A program made the translations under genes and the position numbers. The notes beneath the pieces are model-generated. The model ran no database searches, was not told where the DNA came from, and saw nothing but the letters and a program-made list of their open reading frames with translations. This document shows positions 46,566-56,370 of a stretch of 64,000 bases of DNA, piece by piece (the first letter of the stretch is position 1; the number at the start of each line of letters is the position of its first letter). The stretch comes from Achromobacter sp. UMC71. GTDB taxonomy: Bacteria; Pseudomonadota; Gammaproteobacteria; Burkholderiales; Burkholderiaceae_B. The stretch covers positions 62,001 to 126,000 of the forward strand of contig NZ_LZZT01000050.1 in the NCBI RefSeq assembly GCF_014170305.1. Direction: 5' to 3'.

Positions 46566-46600
46566 GGCTCGCTTCGCCTCGACCGAGGCACATAAGAGCC
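46566..46600 (+). promoter_or_regulatory. Nested hairpins in the leader of the first Liv operon
   Basis: GCCTC/GAGGC (46576-46580, 46585-46589) inside GGCTC/GAGCC (46566-46570, 46596-46600), ending six bases before the strong RBS AGGAG (46606-46610). Could stabilise the mRNA or modulate translation. Confidence 0.4.
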
Positions 46601-46617
46601 ACCACAGGAGACAAAAT

Positions 46618-47781
46618 ATGCGCAAGCACTTCGGCTTGACCGCGGCCGCCGCCGCTGTTGCCCTGACCCTGCCGCTGCTCGCCAGCGCCCAGGTCAAGGT
46701 GGGCGTCACGGTATCCAGCACCGGCCCCGCCGCTTCGCTGGGTATCCCCGAGCGCAACACCGTCGCGCTGCTGCCCAAGGAAGTGGCCGGTCAGAAGATC
46801 GAATGGATCGTCCTGGACGACGCCACCGACACGACGCAAGCCGTCAAAAACTCGCGCAAACTTGCCTCCGACGACAAGGTCGACGTGCTGATCGGCACCT
46901 CGGTCACACCGGGCTCGCTGGCCATGGTGGACGTGGCCGCCGAAGCCAAGGTGCCGATGATCAGCGTGGCCGCCAGCGCCAAGATCGTCGAACCCGTGGA
47001 CGACAAGCGCCGCTGGGTCTTCAAGACCCCGCAGAACGACGCCCTGATGGCCGGCGCGCTGGCTGACGCCATGGCCAAGTCCAAGGTCAAGACACTGGGC
47101 TTCATCGGCTTTGCCGACGCCTACGGCGACGGCTGGCTGGACGTGATGCAAAAGGCCGCCAAGGCCAAGGGCATCGAGATCGTCGCCATCGAAAAATACA
47201 GCCGTACCGACACCAGCGTGACGGGCCAGGTGCTCAAGCTGGTCGGCGCCAAGCCGGACGCCATCCTGATCGCCGGCGCTGGCACCCCGTCGGCGCTGCC
47301 GCAAAAGGAACTGAAGGCCCGCAACTACGGCGGCACCATCTACCAGACCCACGGCGCCGCCAACAACGACGTGCTGCGCGTCTGCGGCAAGGACTGCGAC
47401 GGCATGTACCTGCCGGCCGGCCCGCTGCTGGTCGCGGCCCAACTGCCCGACAGCAACCCGGTCAAGAAGTCGGCCCTGGCCTACGTGGAAACCTACGAGA
47501 AGGCCAACGGCGCCGGTTCGACCAACACCTTCGGCGGCCACATGTGGGATGCCGGCCAACTGGTCGTGGCGGCTTTGCCGGTGGCCCTGAAATCCGGCGC
47601 CAAGCCGGGCACGCCGGAATTCCGCGCAGCCATGCGCGACGCCCTGGAAAACGTCAAGGACCTGGCGGCTTCGCAAGGCGTGTTCAACATGTCGCCCACG
47701 GACCACGCCGGCTTTGACGAGCGTTCGCGCGTCATCGTCAAGGTGGAAGGCGGCAAGTGGGTCTACCAGCCCGGCCTGTAA
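46618..47781 (+). CDS. Branched-chain amino-acid-type ABC substrate-binding protein (LivK family), system 1
   Basis: 387 aa. Signal peptide (MRKHFGLTAAAAAVALTLPLLASA) then a two-lobe periplasmic binding protein (QVKVGVTVSSTGPAASLGIPERNTV; VDVLIGTSVTPGSLAM; GFADAYGDGWL). RBS AGGAG at 46606-46610. Family members bind branched-chain or other amino acids, amides or aromatic acids; the ligand here cannot be assigned. First gene of the system-1 operon, followed by a strong hairpin. Confidence 0.92.
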   Translation: MRKHFGLTAAAAAVALTLPLLASAQVKVGVTVSSTGPAASLGIPERNTVALLPKEVAGQKIEWIVLDDATDTTQAVKNSRKLASDDKVDVLIGTSVTPGSLAMVDVAAEAKVPMISVAASAKIVEPVDDKRRWVFKTPQNDALMAGALADAMAKSKVKTLGFIGFADAYGDGWLDVMQKAAKAKGIEIVAIEKYSRTDTSVTGQVLKLVGAKPDAILIAGAGTPSALPQKELKARNYGGTIYQTHGAANNDVLRVCGKDCDGMYLPAGPLLVAAQLPDSNPVKKSALAYVETYEKANGAGSTNTFGGHMWDAGQLVVAALPVALKSGAKPGTPEFRAAMRDALENVKDLAASQGVFNMSPTDHAGFDERSRVIVKVEGGKWVYQPGL

Positions 47782-47835
47782 TCCCTCCGGATTGCCCGAT
47801 CCACGGGCGCCCGCCTGGGCGCCCGAGCAATGCTT

Positions 47836-47860
47836 CGCACCGGCCTTTCCGGCCGGTGCG
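47836..47860 (+). promoter_or_regulatory. Stem-loop between binding-protein and permease genes, system 1
   Basis: Perfect 10-bp stem CGCACCGGCC/GGCCGGTGCG around TTTCC, without a U-run. Typical of transport operons that need more binding protein than membrane subunits. Confidence 0.65.
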
Positions 47861-47915
47861 TCGTATCAAGTGTCCCGGGCGCGGCCGGCGCACCAAGAAC
47901 TAAATAGGTTGTTAG

Positions 47916-48953
47916 ATGGATTCCTCAATTGCGCTGATCCTGCTGCAAGACGGTGTCGTCAACGGCGCTATCTATGCCCTGTTGGGCATGGCTCTGGTGC
48001 TGGTATTCGCCGTTACGCGCGTCATTTTCATTCCCCAGGGCGAGTTCGTGGCGTTCGGCGCCCTGACGCTGGCGATGCTGGTCGATGGCAAGGTGCCCGG
48101 CACCGCCTACCTGCTGCCGCTGCTGGGTGTCGTTTGCCTGGTCCTGGAACTGCTGCGCGCGCTGCGCACCCGCAACGCGGCAGGCTTGCTGCGCGCTGTC
48201 GTGACCTGTGTCGTCCTGCCGCTCGCGCTGCTGTGGCTGACCGTCACCTATACCGCCGCCGGCAATTCGCTGTGGCTGAATATGCTGCTGACGCTGCTGT
48301 TGGTGATCCCGATGGGGCCGATGGTCTATCGCATCGTCTACCAGCCGCTGGCTGAAGCCACCGTGCTGGTGCTGCTGATCGTGTCGGTGGCCGTGCACTT
48401 CGCGCTGACTGGCCTGGCCCTGGTGTTCTTCGGCGCCGAAGGCTGGCGCACGCCGGCGTTCGTGAGCGGCCAGGTCGACCTGGGCTTCATGACGTGGTCG
48501 GCGCAGAGCCTGTTCGTGGTCGCGACCTGCGCGCTCTTGATCATTGCGCTGTGGCTGTTCTTCGGCAAGACGCTGTATGGCCGCGCCTTGCGCGCCACGG
48601 CGGTCAATCGCCGCGGCGCCCGCCTGGTGGGCATCAGCACCAGCATGTCCGGCAGCCTGACGTTCACGCTGGCGGTGGCCATCGGCGCCATGTCCGGCAT
48701 GCTGATCGCGCCCATCACCACGGTTTACTACGACACGGGCTTCCTGATCGGCCTGAAGGGCTTCGTCGGCGCCATCATCGGCGGCCTGGCCAGCTACCCC
48801 GTGGCGGCCGCCGGCTCGCTGCTGGTGGGCGTGCTGGAATCGTTCTCGTCCTTCTGGGCCAGCGCCTACAAGGAAGTGATCGTCTTCACCTTGATTATCC
48901 CGGTTCTGGTCTGGCGTTCGTTCAGCACCCATCACGTGGACGAAGAGGAATAA
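47916..48953 (+). CDS. Liv-type ABC permease (LivH), system 1
   Basis: 345 aa, eight or more membrane helices. Starts IALILLQDGVVNGAIYALLGMALVLVFAVTRVIFIPQGEF, typical of LivH, with the cytoplasmic coupling loop GRALRATAVNRRGARLVGIS and the late GLKGFVGAIIGGLASYPVA. Longer than the common 290-300 aa because of an extra hydrophobic and linker segment near residues 60-120. Five bases before the livM/livG gene. Confidence 0.92.
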   Translation: MDSSIALILLQDGVVNGAIYALLGMALVLVFAVTRVIFIPQGEFVAFGALTLAMLVDGKVPGTAYLLPLLGVVCLVLELLRALRTRNAAGLLRAVVTCVVLPLALLWLTVTYTAAGNSLWLNMLLTLLLVIPMGPMVYRIVYQPLAEATVLVLLIVSVAVHFALTGLALVFFGAEGWRTPAFVSGQVDLGFMTWSAQSLFVVATCALLIIALWLFFGKTLYGRALRATAVNRRGARLVGISTSMSGSLTFTLAVAIGAMSGMLIAPITTVYYDTGFLIGLKGFVGAIIGGLASYPVAAAGSLLVGVLESFSSFWASAYKEVIVFTLIIPVLVWRSFSTHHVDEEE

Positions 48954-48958
48954 ACGTC

Positions 48959-50797
48959 ATGAACCGCATTTTGCTTGCCGTTTTCATCGTGGTCCTGGCC
49001 GGCTTGCCGCTGCTGCCGGTCACGCCCGAGTTCTGGGTGACGCAGCTGAATTACATCGGCCTGGCCAGCCTGGTCGTGCTGGGCCTGGTGCTGCTGACCG
49101 GCGTGGGCGGGTTGACGTCCTTCGGCCAGGCCGCGTTCGTCGGCCTGGGCGCCTACACCACCGCCTACCTGACCACGCAATACGACGTGTCGCCCTGGCT
49201 GGCGCTGCCTGCCGGCCTGATCCTGACGGCGGTGGTGGCCTACCTGCTGGGCGCGATCACGCTGCGCCTGTCCGGCCACTACCTGCCGCTGGGCACGATC
49301 GCCTGGGGCCTGTCCCTGTTCTTCCTGTTTGGCAACCTGGACGCGCTGGGCAAGCATGACGGCATCGCCGGCATCGAGCCCATCAGCCTGTTCGCCATGT
49401 CGCTGGCCAGCGGCCGCCACATCTATTACCTGATCTGGGTGTTCGTGCTGCTGGCGCTGTGGGCGACCCGCAACCTGTTGAATTCGCGTCCGGGCCGCGC
49501 CATCCGCGCGCTCAAGAGCGGCGCGGGCATGGCCGAGTCGATGGGCGTGAACACGGCCGCGTACAAGGTCGTGATCTTCGTCTGGGCCGCCTTGCTGGCA
49601 TGCGTGTCGGGCTGGCTCTACGCGCACATGCAGCGCGCGGTCAGCCCCAGCCCGTTCGGCATCAACTACGGCATCGAATACCTGTTCATGGCGGTGGTGG
49701 GCGGCGCGGGCTACGTCTGGGGCGCCTTGCTCGGCTCCAGCGTCATTCTGGTGCTGAAAGACCAGTTGCAGAACCTGTTGCCCAAGCTGCTGGACACCAA
49801 CGCCAACTTCGAGATGATCGTCTTCGGCGTGCTGCTGATCCTGATGCTGCAATACGCCCGCAATGGCCTGTGGCCCATTCTGGCCGGCTGGTGGGGCAGC
49901 CTTACGCGCACCGATGGTTCGCGCCGCAACCTGGCGCCGCCCGCGCCGGCGCCGGCCTTGCCGCTGCGCCCGCGGCCCCAGGCGGGGCAGGTGGTGCTGG
50001 AAGTGGACGCCATCCGCAAGGAATTCGGCGGCCTGGTTGCCGTCAATGACATCACCTTCAAGGTGCGCTCGGGCGAAATCATGGGCCTGATCGGCCCCAA
50101 CGGCGCCGGCAAGAGCACGACCTTCAACCTGATCAGCGGCGTGCTACCGGTGACGCGCGGCAAGGTCACGTTCATGGGCGAGCGCATCGACAACCGCTCG
50201 GCGCGCGAGATCGCCAAGCTGGGCGTCGGCCGTACCTTCCAGCACGTGCAGCTGCTGCCGGGCATGACGGTGCTGGAAAACGTGGCGCTGGGCGCGCACC
50301 TGCGCTCGGACGTCGGCGTCTGGGCGGGCGCCCTGCATGCGGACCGTTCGCGCGAGGCGCAGCTGCTGCACGAAGCGGCCGAGCAGATCAAGCGCGTTGG
50401 CCTGGGCGAATACCTGTACGAGCAGGCGGGCAACCTGGCCCTGGGCCAGCAGCGCATCCTGGAAATCGCGCGGGCCCTGGCCAGCGATCCGGTGCTGCTG
50501 TTGCTGGACGAACCCGCGGCCGGCCTGCGCTACAAGGAAAAGCAGGACCTGGCCCGCGTGCTGGAACAGCTGCGCGCCGAGGGCATGAGCATTTTGCTGG
50601 TGGAACACGACATGGATTTTGTGATGCGTCTGACCAACCACCTGGTGGTGATGGATTTCGGCACCAAGCTGGCCGAAGGCGTGCCGGCCGAGGTGCAGCA
50701 GAACCCCGCAGTGCTGGAAGCCTACCTGGGCGGCATCGACGACGACCTGCCCGAAGCCGACCAGGCCAAGCCCGTGACCGCGGGAGGTGTGCAATGA
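48959..50797 (+). CDS. LivM-LivG fusion: ABC permease joined to ATPase, system 1
   Basis: 612 aa. Residues 1 to about 320 are a LivM permease ([39 protein letters not shown] coupling loop, [13 protein letters not shown]). After a Pro/Ala/Arg linker (about 320-344) comes a LivG ATPase (345-600) with Walker [10 protein letters not shown] near 379, Q loop [15 protein letters not shown], signature [15 protein letters not shown], Walker [12 protein letters not shown] and switch HDMDFVM. No stop, start codon or frameshift separates the parts, so it is one gene. The signature motif has LALGQQ instead of LSGGQQ. ATGA overlap with livF. Confidence 0.93.
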   Translation: MNRILLAVFIVVLAGLPLLPVTPEFWVTQLNYIGLASLVVLGLVLLTGVGGLTSFGQAAFVGLGAYTTAYLTTQYDVSPWLALPAGLILTAVVAYLLGAITLRLSGHYLPLGTIAWGLSLFFLFGNLDALGKHDGIAGIEPISLFAMSLASGRHIYYLIWVFVLLALWATRNLLNSRPGRAIRALKSGAGMAESMGVNTAAYKVVIFVWAALLACVSGWLYAHMQRAVSPSPFGINYGIEYLFMAVVGGAGYVWGALLGSSVILVLKDQLQNLLPKLLDTNANFEMIVFGVLLILMLQYARNGLWPILAGWWGSLTRTDGSRRNLAPPAPAPALPLRPRPQAGQVVLEVDAIRKEFGGLVAVNDITFKVRSGEIMGLIGPNGAGKSTTFNLISGVLPVTRGKVTFMGERIDNRSAREIAKLGVGRTFQHVQLLPGMTVLENVALGAHLRSDVGVWAGALHADRSREAQLLHEAAEQIKRVGLGEYLYEQAGNLALGQQRILEIARALASDPVLLLLDEPAAGLRYKEKQDLARVLEQLRAEGMSILLVEHDMDFVMRLTNHLVVMDFGTKLAEGVPAEVQQNPAVLEAYLGGIDDDLPEADQAKPVTAGGVQ

Positions 50798-51558
50798 GCG
50801 CGTCCAAACCTGTTCTTGAAGTCAGCAACCTGTCGGCCCGCTATGGCAAGGTCGGCGCGCTGGCCGGCGCTACCCTGACCGTGCCGGCCGGCAGTATCGT
50901 CACCGTCATCGGCGCCAATGGCGCCGGCAAGTCCACCATGCTGAACGCCGTGATGGGCTCCTTGCCCCAGACCGGCCATGCGGCGGGTACCGTGCAGTAC
51001 GCGGGCACCGACGTGTCCGGCTGGCAGGTCGAACGCCGCGTCGCCGCGGGCATGTCGCTGGTGCCTGAACGGCGCGAGCTGTTCGGCACGATGTCGGTCG
51101 AAGACAATCTGCTGCTGGGGGGCTTTCGCCGCTACCGCGCCCGCGAAAGCGGCTGGCGCGATACGCTGAACGAGGTCTTCGATCTGTTTCCGCGGTTGCG
51201 CGAGCGCCGTGCCCAGCAGGCCGGCACGCTGTCGGGCGGCGAACGCCAGATGCTGGCGGTCGGGCGCGCGCTGATGGCCAAGCCTACCTTGCTGATGCTG
51301 GACGAGCCCAGCCTGGGGCTGGCGCCGCGCATCGTGCGCGAGATCTTCCACATCATCGCGCGGCTGCGCGAGACCGGCGTGGCAATCCTGCTGGTCGAGC
51401 AGAACGCCCGCGCGGCGCTGCAGGTGGCGGACTACGGCTACGTGCTGGAAACCGGCGAGGTCATTCTGCACGGCCCGGCGCGTGAATTGGCCGGCGACCC
51501 CAAGGTGATCGAAAGCTATCTGGGCCTGGGCAAGGCCGCGGCCGAAGAAGCCGCCTGA
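50794..51558 (+). CDS. Liv-type ABC ATPase (LivF), system 1
   Basis: 254 aa. Walker [10 protein letters not shown], signature [16 protein letters not shown], Walker [14 protein letters not shown], switch VEQNAR. Last gene of system 1, overlapping livM/livG by four bases. It has an extra segment before the signature ([25 protein letters not shown]), as usual for LivF. Converges with the ASCH gene; a hairpin lies in between. Confidence 0.94.
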   Translation: MSASKPVLEVSNLSARYGKVGALAGATLTVPAGSIVTVIGANGAGKSTMLNAVMGSLPQTGHAAGTVQYAGTDVSGWQVERRVAAGMSLVPERRELFGTMSVEDNLLLGGFRRYRARESGWRDTLNEVFDLFPRLRERRAQQAGTLSGGERQMLAVGRALMAKPTLLMLDEPSLGLAPRIVREIFHIIARLRETGVAILLVEQNARAALQVADYGYVLETGEVILHGPARELAGDPKVIESYLGLGKAAAEEAA

Positions 51559-51576
51559 CGGCGCCCCGGCCACCTG

Positions 51577-51603
51577 GCGGGACGGGCGTTCAGTCCGTCC
51601 CGC
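51577..51603. terminator. Stem-loop between convergent livF and ASCH genes
   Basis: GCGGGACGG/CCGTCCCGC perfect 9-bp stem with a 9-base loop, no U-run; it overlaps the last codons of the ASCH gene. Weak terminator candidate. Confidence 0.4.
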
Positions 51604-51997
51604 GCTCGAACACCTCAACCACGCGGAAGCGTTCGCACACCAGCATCATGTCGGGCGCATAGCCGCCGTTGCGGTCGAAATACGCAATGTGTTCCGACCG
51701 CCATACCTCGTACGGACCTTCGCCCTCGGCCACTGCAAAGGCGTCGTCAACCTGGTCGAAGCGCTGGATCATCACGCTGAGCGTCTCGATGACGCAGGCC
51801 GGGCGGCCGCGGCCATCGAGCACCACGTCGCGCCGGCCGGCTTCGGGTACCGGTTCCTGCTCGGTGAAATCACGCAGCGCCCCGCAGGTTGCCGTCTTGG
51901 CGCCTGACAGCACCAACGCCAGCAGTTTGTCCGCCAGTTCAGGCGAATCGCCGAACTGAAAGGTTACGGCTTCTTCATAGGGAGGGGGCGGTTTCAT
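51590..51997 (-). CDS. ASCH-domain protein
   Basis: 135 aa from an ATG at 51997 (a longer frame begins at 52012). It fits the ASCH fold (AVTFQFGDSPELADKLLALVLSGAKTATCGAL...; SVMIQRFDQVDDAFAVAEGEG), a PUA-like RNA-binding domain; some relatives act on modified nucleosides. The GAKTAT segment and DAFAVAEGEGPYEVWRSEH are family marks. Its start overlaps the stop of the phospholipase gene (ATGA), so translation is coupled, although no functional link between the two is known. Confidence 0.8.
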   Translation of the reverse strand: MKPPPPYEEAVTFQFGDSPELADKLLALVLSGAKTATCGALRDFTEQEPVPEAGRRDVVLDGRGRPACVIETLSVMIQRFDQVDDAFAVAEGEGPYEVWRSEHIAYFDRNGGYAPDMMLVCERFRVVEVFERGTD

Positions 51998-54141
51998 GCG
52001 GTCGGTGCCCATTGCACAACGAGTGCCTGCCCCATCGCGGGGTCCGAGGTGGAGGGCGCGCCGGTTTCGATGCGGCCGGCCATCCGGCGCACGAAGCCGG
52101 GTTCGTCGCTGGCGTGCAGGCTGAAATCGTACCAGCCTCCGGTGGGCGCCAAGTCCCAGGTGAAGACGGCTTCGGCACCGGCAGGCAGGGCAGCGTCGGG
52201 CTGGCCCGGATAATCATAGGCGTTGGCGTCGATCCGGAACACGCGGGCCTGGGGGCCGGGGTTGCGCACGGTGACGCGCAGCCGCGGGCCGATCGACTCG
52301 CTAGCGGCTTCGGCCTCCAGGCCGGTACCCGTGCCCTGGCGGCCCGCCACGTGGCGGTGAAAACCGTTGGGGCCCAGCACCCAGAGGTCGTATCGCCCCT
52401 CGTCGCGTGTGGTGGTCCATACGTCTTCGAGTTGCTTGCCGGTCTCCACGGTGTAGCGGCGTGGTCCGTCTTCCAGGTGCAGGCGGTCGTAGACGTGCAG
52501 CACCGCGCCGGCGGTGCCGGTGTTGTCGAAGCGCAGCAGGATGCCGTCACGGTTGGCGCGCGACCGCAGCGATAGCGCGTAGGGCAGGGCGCGCGATGGC
52601 CGCGTGCCGGGTTGCTGGCGCGCCAGCGCGGGCCTGTCGGGCGCGGGCGGCGTCACGGTGCCGGGCAGCGCGGCGGCCTGGGCCGCGCGCTCGGCCGTGG
52701 CCGGCAGGCCGCGCAACAGATCGGCGTGGTTGGGCGTGGCGAAATCGAAAATCGACGTCAGGTCGCCGCAGACCGCCCGACGCCAGGGCGAGATATTGCT
52801 CTCCGCCACGCCGAAGCGCCGCTCGACGAAGCGCAGCACCGAGGTGTGGTCGAACACTTCGGAATTGACCCAGCCGCCACGGGTCCATGGCGACAGCACG
52901 TACATCGGGACCCGCGGCCCCAGCCCATAGACGCCATGCAAGTGTGCCGGCGTGTCGTCCTTCTCGACCCCCGTCATGATCTCGTGGTATTCGCCCGCGG
53001 TGTCCACGGTGGACGCGCCTGCCAGCGTGCCATCGGGCCGGCGCGATGGCGGCGCGGGCGGCGGCATGTGATCGAAGAAGCCGTCATTCTCGTCGAACAT
53101 CAGCAAGAGGACGGTCTTGCTCCAGACCTCGGGGTTGGCGGTCAGCGCGTCCAGCACGTGGGCGGTGTAGTCCGCCCCTTGCGCCGGGCTGGAGGGACTG
53201 GGGTGCTCGGAGCCCGCCTTGGTGGCGCAGATCCACGACACCTGCGGCAGCTTGCCGTCCAGCACGTCCTGGCGCAGCAGGTCCAGGTCGCGGGTGGTCA
53301 GGGCCTTGTCCTTCAACGCGGCCAGCGAGCCTGGCAGGCCCTGATGCGCATCGCGGTAGGCCTTGAAGCCGGCAGTGGGGTTGAGTGAATAGTTGTCCGC
53401 CATGTTCTGGTAAATGCGCCAGCTGATGCCGGCGCGTTCCAGGCGTTCGGGATAGGTGGTCCAGGTGTAGGCGCCGGCCGGGTCGCCGCTGCCCAGTTTG
53501 TTGTAGATATTGCCCAGCGCCGGGCCGTTGCCGCGGCCCAGACCATCGTTGGTGCCGCTCCAGACGAACAGCCGGTTGGTGTTGGTGCCGCCGGTGAACG
53601 AGCAGTGGTAGGCGTCGCAGACCGTGAATGCGCGGGCCATGGCGTACTGAAAGGGCATGTCGCCTTCCGTGAAATACGCCATCGAATGGTTCTTCTTGGC
53701 GGCCGGCCACTGGCCCATGCGGCCACCGTCCCAGGCGTCCTGGGCGTTGGACCAGGTGTGCGGCGTGCTGGCCACCCGCATGGTCTCGTAGGCTTCGCGG
53801 GTGTCCAGGTGAAACGGCAGCACGCTGCGCGGCAAACCCTCGTCGGGCCGGCTGTTGTATTGGGCCCAGACGGTGCGGCGCTTGAGGTCGGGGCTGTCGG
53901 GCACCGGAATGGGGAAGCGGTCGCCGAAACCGCGCACGCCCGCCAGTCCGCCGAAGTAATGGTCGAACGAGCGGTTTTCCTGCATGAAGATGACGATGTG
54001 CTCGACGTCTTCGATCGTGCCCTTGCGCTGGTTGGCGGGAATGGCCAGCGCCCGGCGGATCGAGGCCGGCAACAGCGCCAGGGCGCTGCCGGCGCCGGCG
54101 GCCGCGGCGCTGCCGCGCAGGAAGGCTCTTCGGGTGTGCAT
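51994..54141 (-). CDS. Tat-exported phosphocholine-type phospholipase C
   Basis: 715 aa, the length of the PlcH/PlcN family. Twin-arginine signal RRAFLRG near residue 5 with a hydrophobic stretch following; ATG at 54141 has AAGGA upstream, while the longer frame begins with GTG at 54159. Phosphoesterase domain with EHIVIFMQENRSFDHYFGGL and WICATKAGSEHPS, VLLLMFDENDGFFDHMPPP and the DHTSVLRFVERRFG region; two C-terminal beta domains of the PLC type follow (about 500-700). It would release phosphocholine from phosphatidylcholine or sphingomyelin outside the cytoplasm. Confidence 0.93.
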   Translation of the reverse strand: MHTRRAFLRGSAAAAGAGSALALLPASIRRALAIPANQRKGTIEDVEHIVIFMQENRSFDHYFGGLAGVRGFGDRFPIPVPDSPDLKRRTVWAQYNSRPDEGLPRSVLPFHLDTREAYETMRVASTPHTWSNAQDAWDGGRMGQWPAAKKNHSMAYFTEGDMPFQYAMARAFTVCDAYHCSFTGGTNTNRLFVWSGTNDGLGRGNGPALGNIYNKLGSGDPAGAYTWTTYPERLERAGISWRIYQNMADNYSLNPTAGFKAYRDAHQGLPGSLAALKDKALTTRDLDLLRQDVLDGKLPQVSWICATKAGSEHPSPSSPAQGADYTAHVLDALTANPEVWSKTVLLLMFDENDGFFDHMPPPAPPSRRPDGTLAGASTVDTAGEYHEIMTGVEKDDTPAHLHGVYGLGPRVPMYVLSPWTRGGWVNSEVFDHTSVLRFVERRFGVAESNISPWRRAVCGDLTSIFDFATPNHADLLRGLPATAERAAQAAALPGTVTPPAPDRPALARQQPGTRPSRALPYALSLRSRANRDGILLRFDNTGTAGAVLHVYDRLHLEDGPRRYTVETGKQLEDVWTTTRDEGRYDLWVLGPNGFHRHVAGRQGTGTGLEAEAASESIGPRLRVTVRNPGPQARVFRIDANAYDYPGQPDAALPAGAEAVFTWDLAPTGGWYDFSLHASDEPGFVRRMAGRIETGAPSTSDPAMGQALVVQWAPTA

Positions 54142-54284
54142 GACAGGTTTCCTTTTCACGGTACCGCGGTAGGCGGCGCGATGCCGGCTCTGGTCTTGCG
54201 GCTGGCGTCACACGGCTTGCGGCGGATACGGCGCTGCCCGCGCGAGGCGGGCAGCAGGGCAGGAATGGGCGGGGCGGCGCGGAC

Positions 54285-55130
54285 CTACTTGCCGCGGGTG
54301 CCTTCCGCGTAGTCCATGTACAGCTTGTGCGCGCGGCGGGCCAGCGGGCCATATTCCAGCTTGCGGTCTTCGACGCGGTTCACGTGGACCACCTTGCCGT
54401 AATTGCCGGACGAGAAAACCTCGTCGGCAGCCTCGATGTCGGCGCGCGTCAGGCTGCGCTCTTGCACCTGCACGCCGTCTGCCTGCAGCAGGGCCAGCAC
54501 GCGGCGGCGGGTGATGCCGTTCAGGAAGGTGCCGTTGTCCACCGGCGTGGAGACCACGCCGTCCTTGGCGATCCACAGGTTGCTGGACGCGAACTCGGCC
54601 ACGTTGCCATTGCCGTCCAGCATGATGGCGTTGTCAAAGCCCTTGTCCATCGCTTCGCGGATGGCGCGCTGGCCGTTGGGGTACAGGCACGAGGCCTTGG
54701 CGTCGGTGGGCGCCATGTTGGGCCAGGACCGCGCGAAACTGGAGAAGCAGGCGGCAAAGCCCTGTTCGCCCGGCATCGGCACCTTGAAGACGTGCAGCAC
54801 GAATTGGGTCTTGTCGGCGTCGGGCAGCAGGAAGCCGTCGGCGCAGAAGAACATGGGCTTGATATAGAGCTCGGTGCCTTCGGGGAACTTGGCGACAGCT
54901 TGCAGGCACAGCGCCTGGATCTCTTGCCAGCCCAGCTGCGGCTTCATCAGCATCTTTTCCGCCGAGCGGATCACGCGCTGGCAGTGCAGGTCCAGGTCGG
55001 GCGTCAGGCCGCGAAAGGCGCGCGCGCCGTCAAAGACCATGCTGGCCATCCAGAAGGCATGGTCGGCGGGGCCGAGCAGTTTGGGGTTTTCGGTGGTCCA
55101 GTGACCGTTGTGCCAGAACAGGGCGTCCAT
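54285..55130 (-). CDS. Branched-chain amino-acid aminotransferase-like protein (class IV)
   Basis: 281 aa PLP enzyme of fold type IV. Visible: WMASMVFDGARAFRG at the N-terminus, YIKPMFFC, the active-site Lys in DAKASCLYPNGQRAIREA, and VAEFASSNLWIAKDG followed by GITRRRVLALL. Short compared with IlvE (about 305 aa), so a side-role aminotransferase or D-amino-acid variant is possible. It stands alone between the phospholipase and the betaine-type binding protein. Confidence 0.85.
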   Translation of the reverse strand: MDALFWHNGHWTTENPKLLGPADHAFWMASMVFDGARAFRGLTPDLDLHCQRVIRSAEKMLMKPQLGWQEIQALCLQAVAKFPEGTELYIKPMFFCADGFLLPDADKTQFVLHVFKVPMPGEQGFAACFSSFARSWPNMAPTDAKASCLYPNGQRAIREAMDKGFDNAIMLDGNGNVAEFASSNLWIAKDGVVSTPVDNGTFLNGITRRRVLALLQADGVQVQERSLTRADIEAADEVFSSGNYGKVVHVNRVEDRKLEYGPLARRAHKLYMDYAEGTRGK

Positions 55131-55213
55131 GGTGTGCTTCCTTAGCTTGTCTCGTCGTGTCTTGTCATGGCGCCGCGAGGCGCCGAAACGTCAGGATACA
55201 TGAGCGCGCTGAC

Positions 55214-56233
55214 TCATTCCTTGTCGAGGGCCGCCTGTACCCGTTGGGCGGCATCCGCCGGCATCCATTGGCGCCAGACCGGGCCGTATTGCTTGAGGAA
55301 ATAGCGCGCGGCGTCCTCGGGTTCCTTGCCTTCGGTTTCCAGCCAGCCCAGGGTGGCATCGATGGCGTCGCTGGGGATGGTCAGCTTGGCCAGGAATCCG
55401 GCCAATTGCGGCGCCTCCTTGGCGAAGGCCGCGTTGACCCCCGTCACCACGGGATTGGGCTTGAATTCGGTGGCGACGGGTTTGGCGCACTTGGGGTCCG
55501 TCAGGCAGGTGTAGGCCGCCTGGTCAAAGGCCGGCAGCTCCAGTTTGACCAGGTCCAGCGCACCGACCAGGGCGGTGGGCGTCCAGTAGTAGAAGACGAT
55601 GTCGCGCTTGCGCTTGTAAGCGGACATGATGGCGGCCTTCTGCGCGGCGCCCGAGCCGGGCGCGAACAGCGTGTAGTCGCGGTCCAGCCCCAGGGCGCGC
55701 AGCAGGTTGTCGTTGAGCGTGCCGCAGGCCCAGCCTGCCGGGCAGCCGTAGATGCGGCCGCGGCCCGGGTCTTCGGGGTCGGCGAAGACTTCTTTGAAGC
55801 GCGCCAGGTCGGCGGCAGTTTTCAGTTCGGGATGGCGCTGCACGGTGTAGCGCGGCACGTACCAGCCTTCGCCCGCGTCGTAGACGTGGCCCACGCCCAG
55901 CACGCGGCCGCTGGCCAGCGCCTTTTTCCAGGCGCCCTCGATCTGGCCGGGCCAGACCTCGGGCGTGACGTCCACGTCGCCGCGTTGCAGCGCTGCCAGC
56001 ATCGGCAGTGTCTCGCCGATCTCGACTGACGTCTTGCAGCCGTAGCCGTGCTCCATCACGTAGCGTTCGATGCCGGCCAGCACCAGGTTGGATTCCCAGT
56101 TCAGGCCGCTGAATCGCACCGGGCGGTTGACCTCGCAGGCGGGGCCGGCGGCGTGGGCGGAGGGCGGCAGCAGCAGGGCGGCGGTCAGCGCCAGGGCGCC
56201 TTGGACGGCGGCGAGCAAAGGCTTCGTGCGCAT
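55214..56233 (-). CDS. Quaternary-amine (glycine betaine/choline type) ABC substrate-binding protein
   Basis: 339 aa. Signal peptide (MRTKPLLAAVQGALALTAALLLPPSAHA), then an OpuAC-type domain with VRFSGLNWESNLVLAGIERYVMEHGYGC, GDVDVTPEVWPGQ, and FYYWTPTALVG. Aromatic residues such as the Trp in NWES, PEVW and YYW are the type that cage trimethylammonium groups. Cys pairs (CEVN/GYGC and TCLTDPKC) suggest a disulfide. No betaine permease or ATPase genes lie nearby, so it must use components encoded elsewhere. Phospholipase C nearby may supply choline. Confidence 0.85.
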   Translation of the reverse strand: MRTKPLLAAVQGALALTAALLLPPSAHAAGPACEVNRPVRFSGLNWESNLVLAGIERYVMEHGYGCKTSVEIGETLPMLAALQRGDVDVTPEVWPGQIEGAWKKALASGRVLGVGHVYDAGEGWYVPRYTVQRHPELKTAADLARFKEVFADPEDPGRGRIYGCPAGWACGTLNDNLLRALGLDRDYTLFAPGSGAAQKAAIMSAYKRKRDIVFYYWTPTALVGALDLVKLELPAFDQAAYTCLTDPKCAKPVATEFKPNPVVTGVNAAFAKEAPQLAGFLAKLTIPSDAIDATLGWLETEGKEPEDAARYFLKQYGPVWRQWMPADAAQRVQAALDKE

Positions 56234-56370
56234 GGGGGAGCCCCTTTCGGATTGCGTGCCGGCCATTGTAAAGGCCGAATGCGGGCCGAGCCGGGGGCGC
56301 CCCATGTGATCGGGGCCGCAATCAGCGGCCCCGAGGGGTCTGGCGAGGGTGCGGCGCACGGCCGCCAGGC

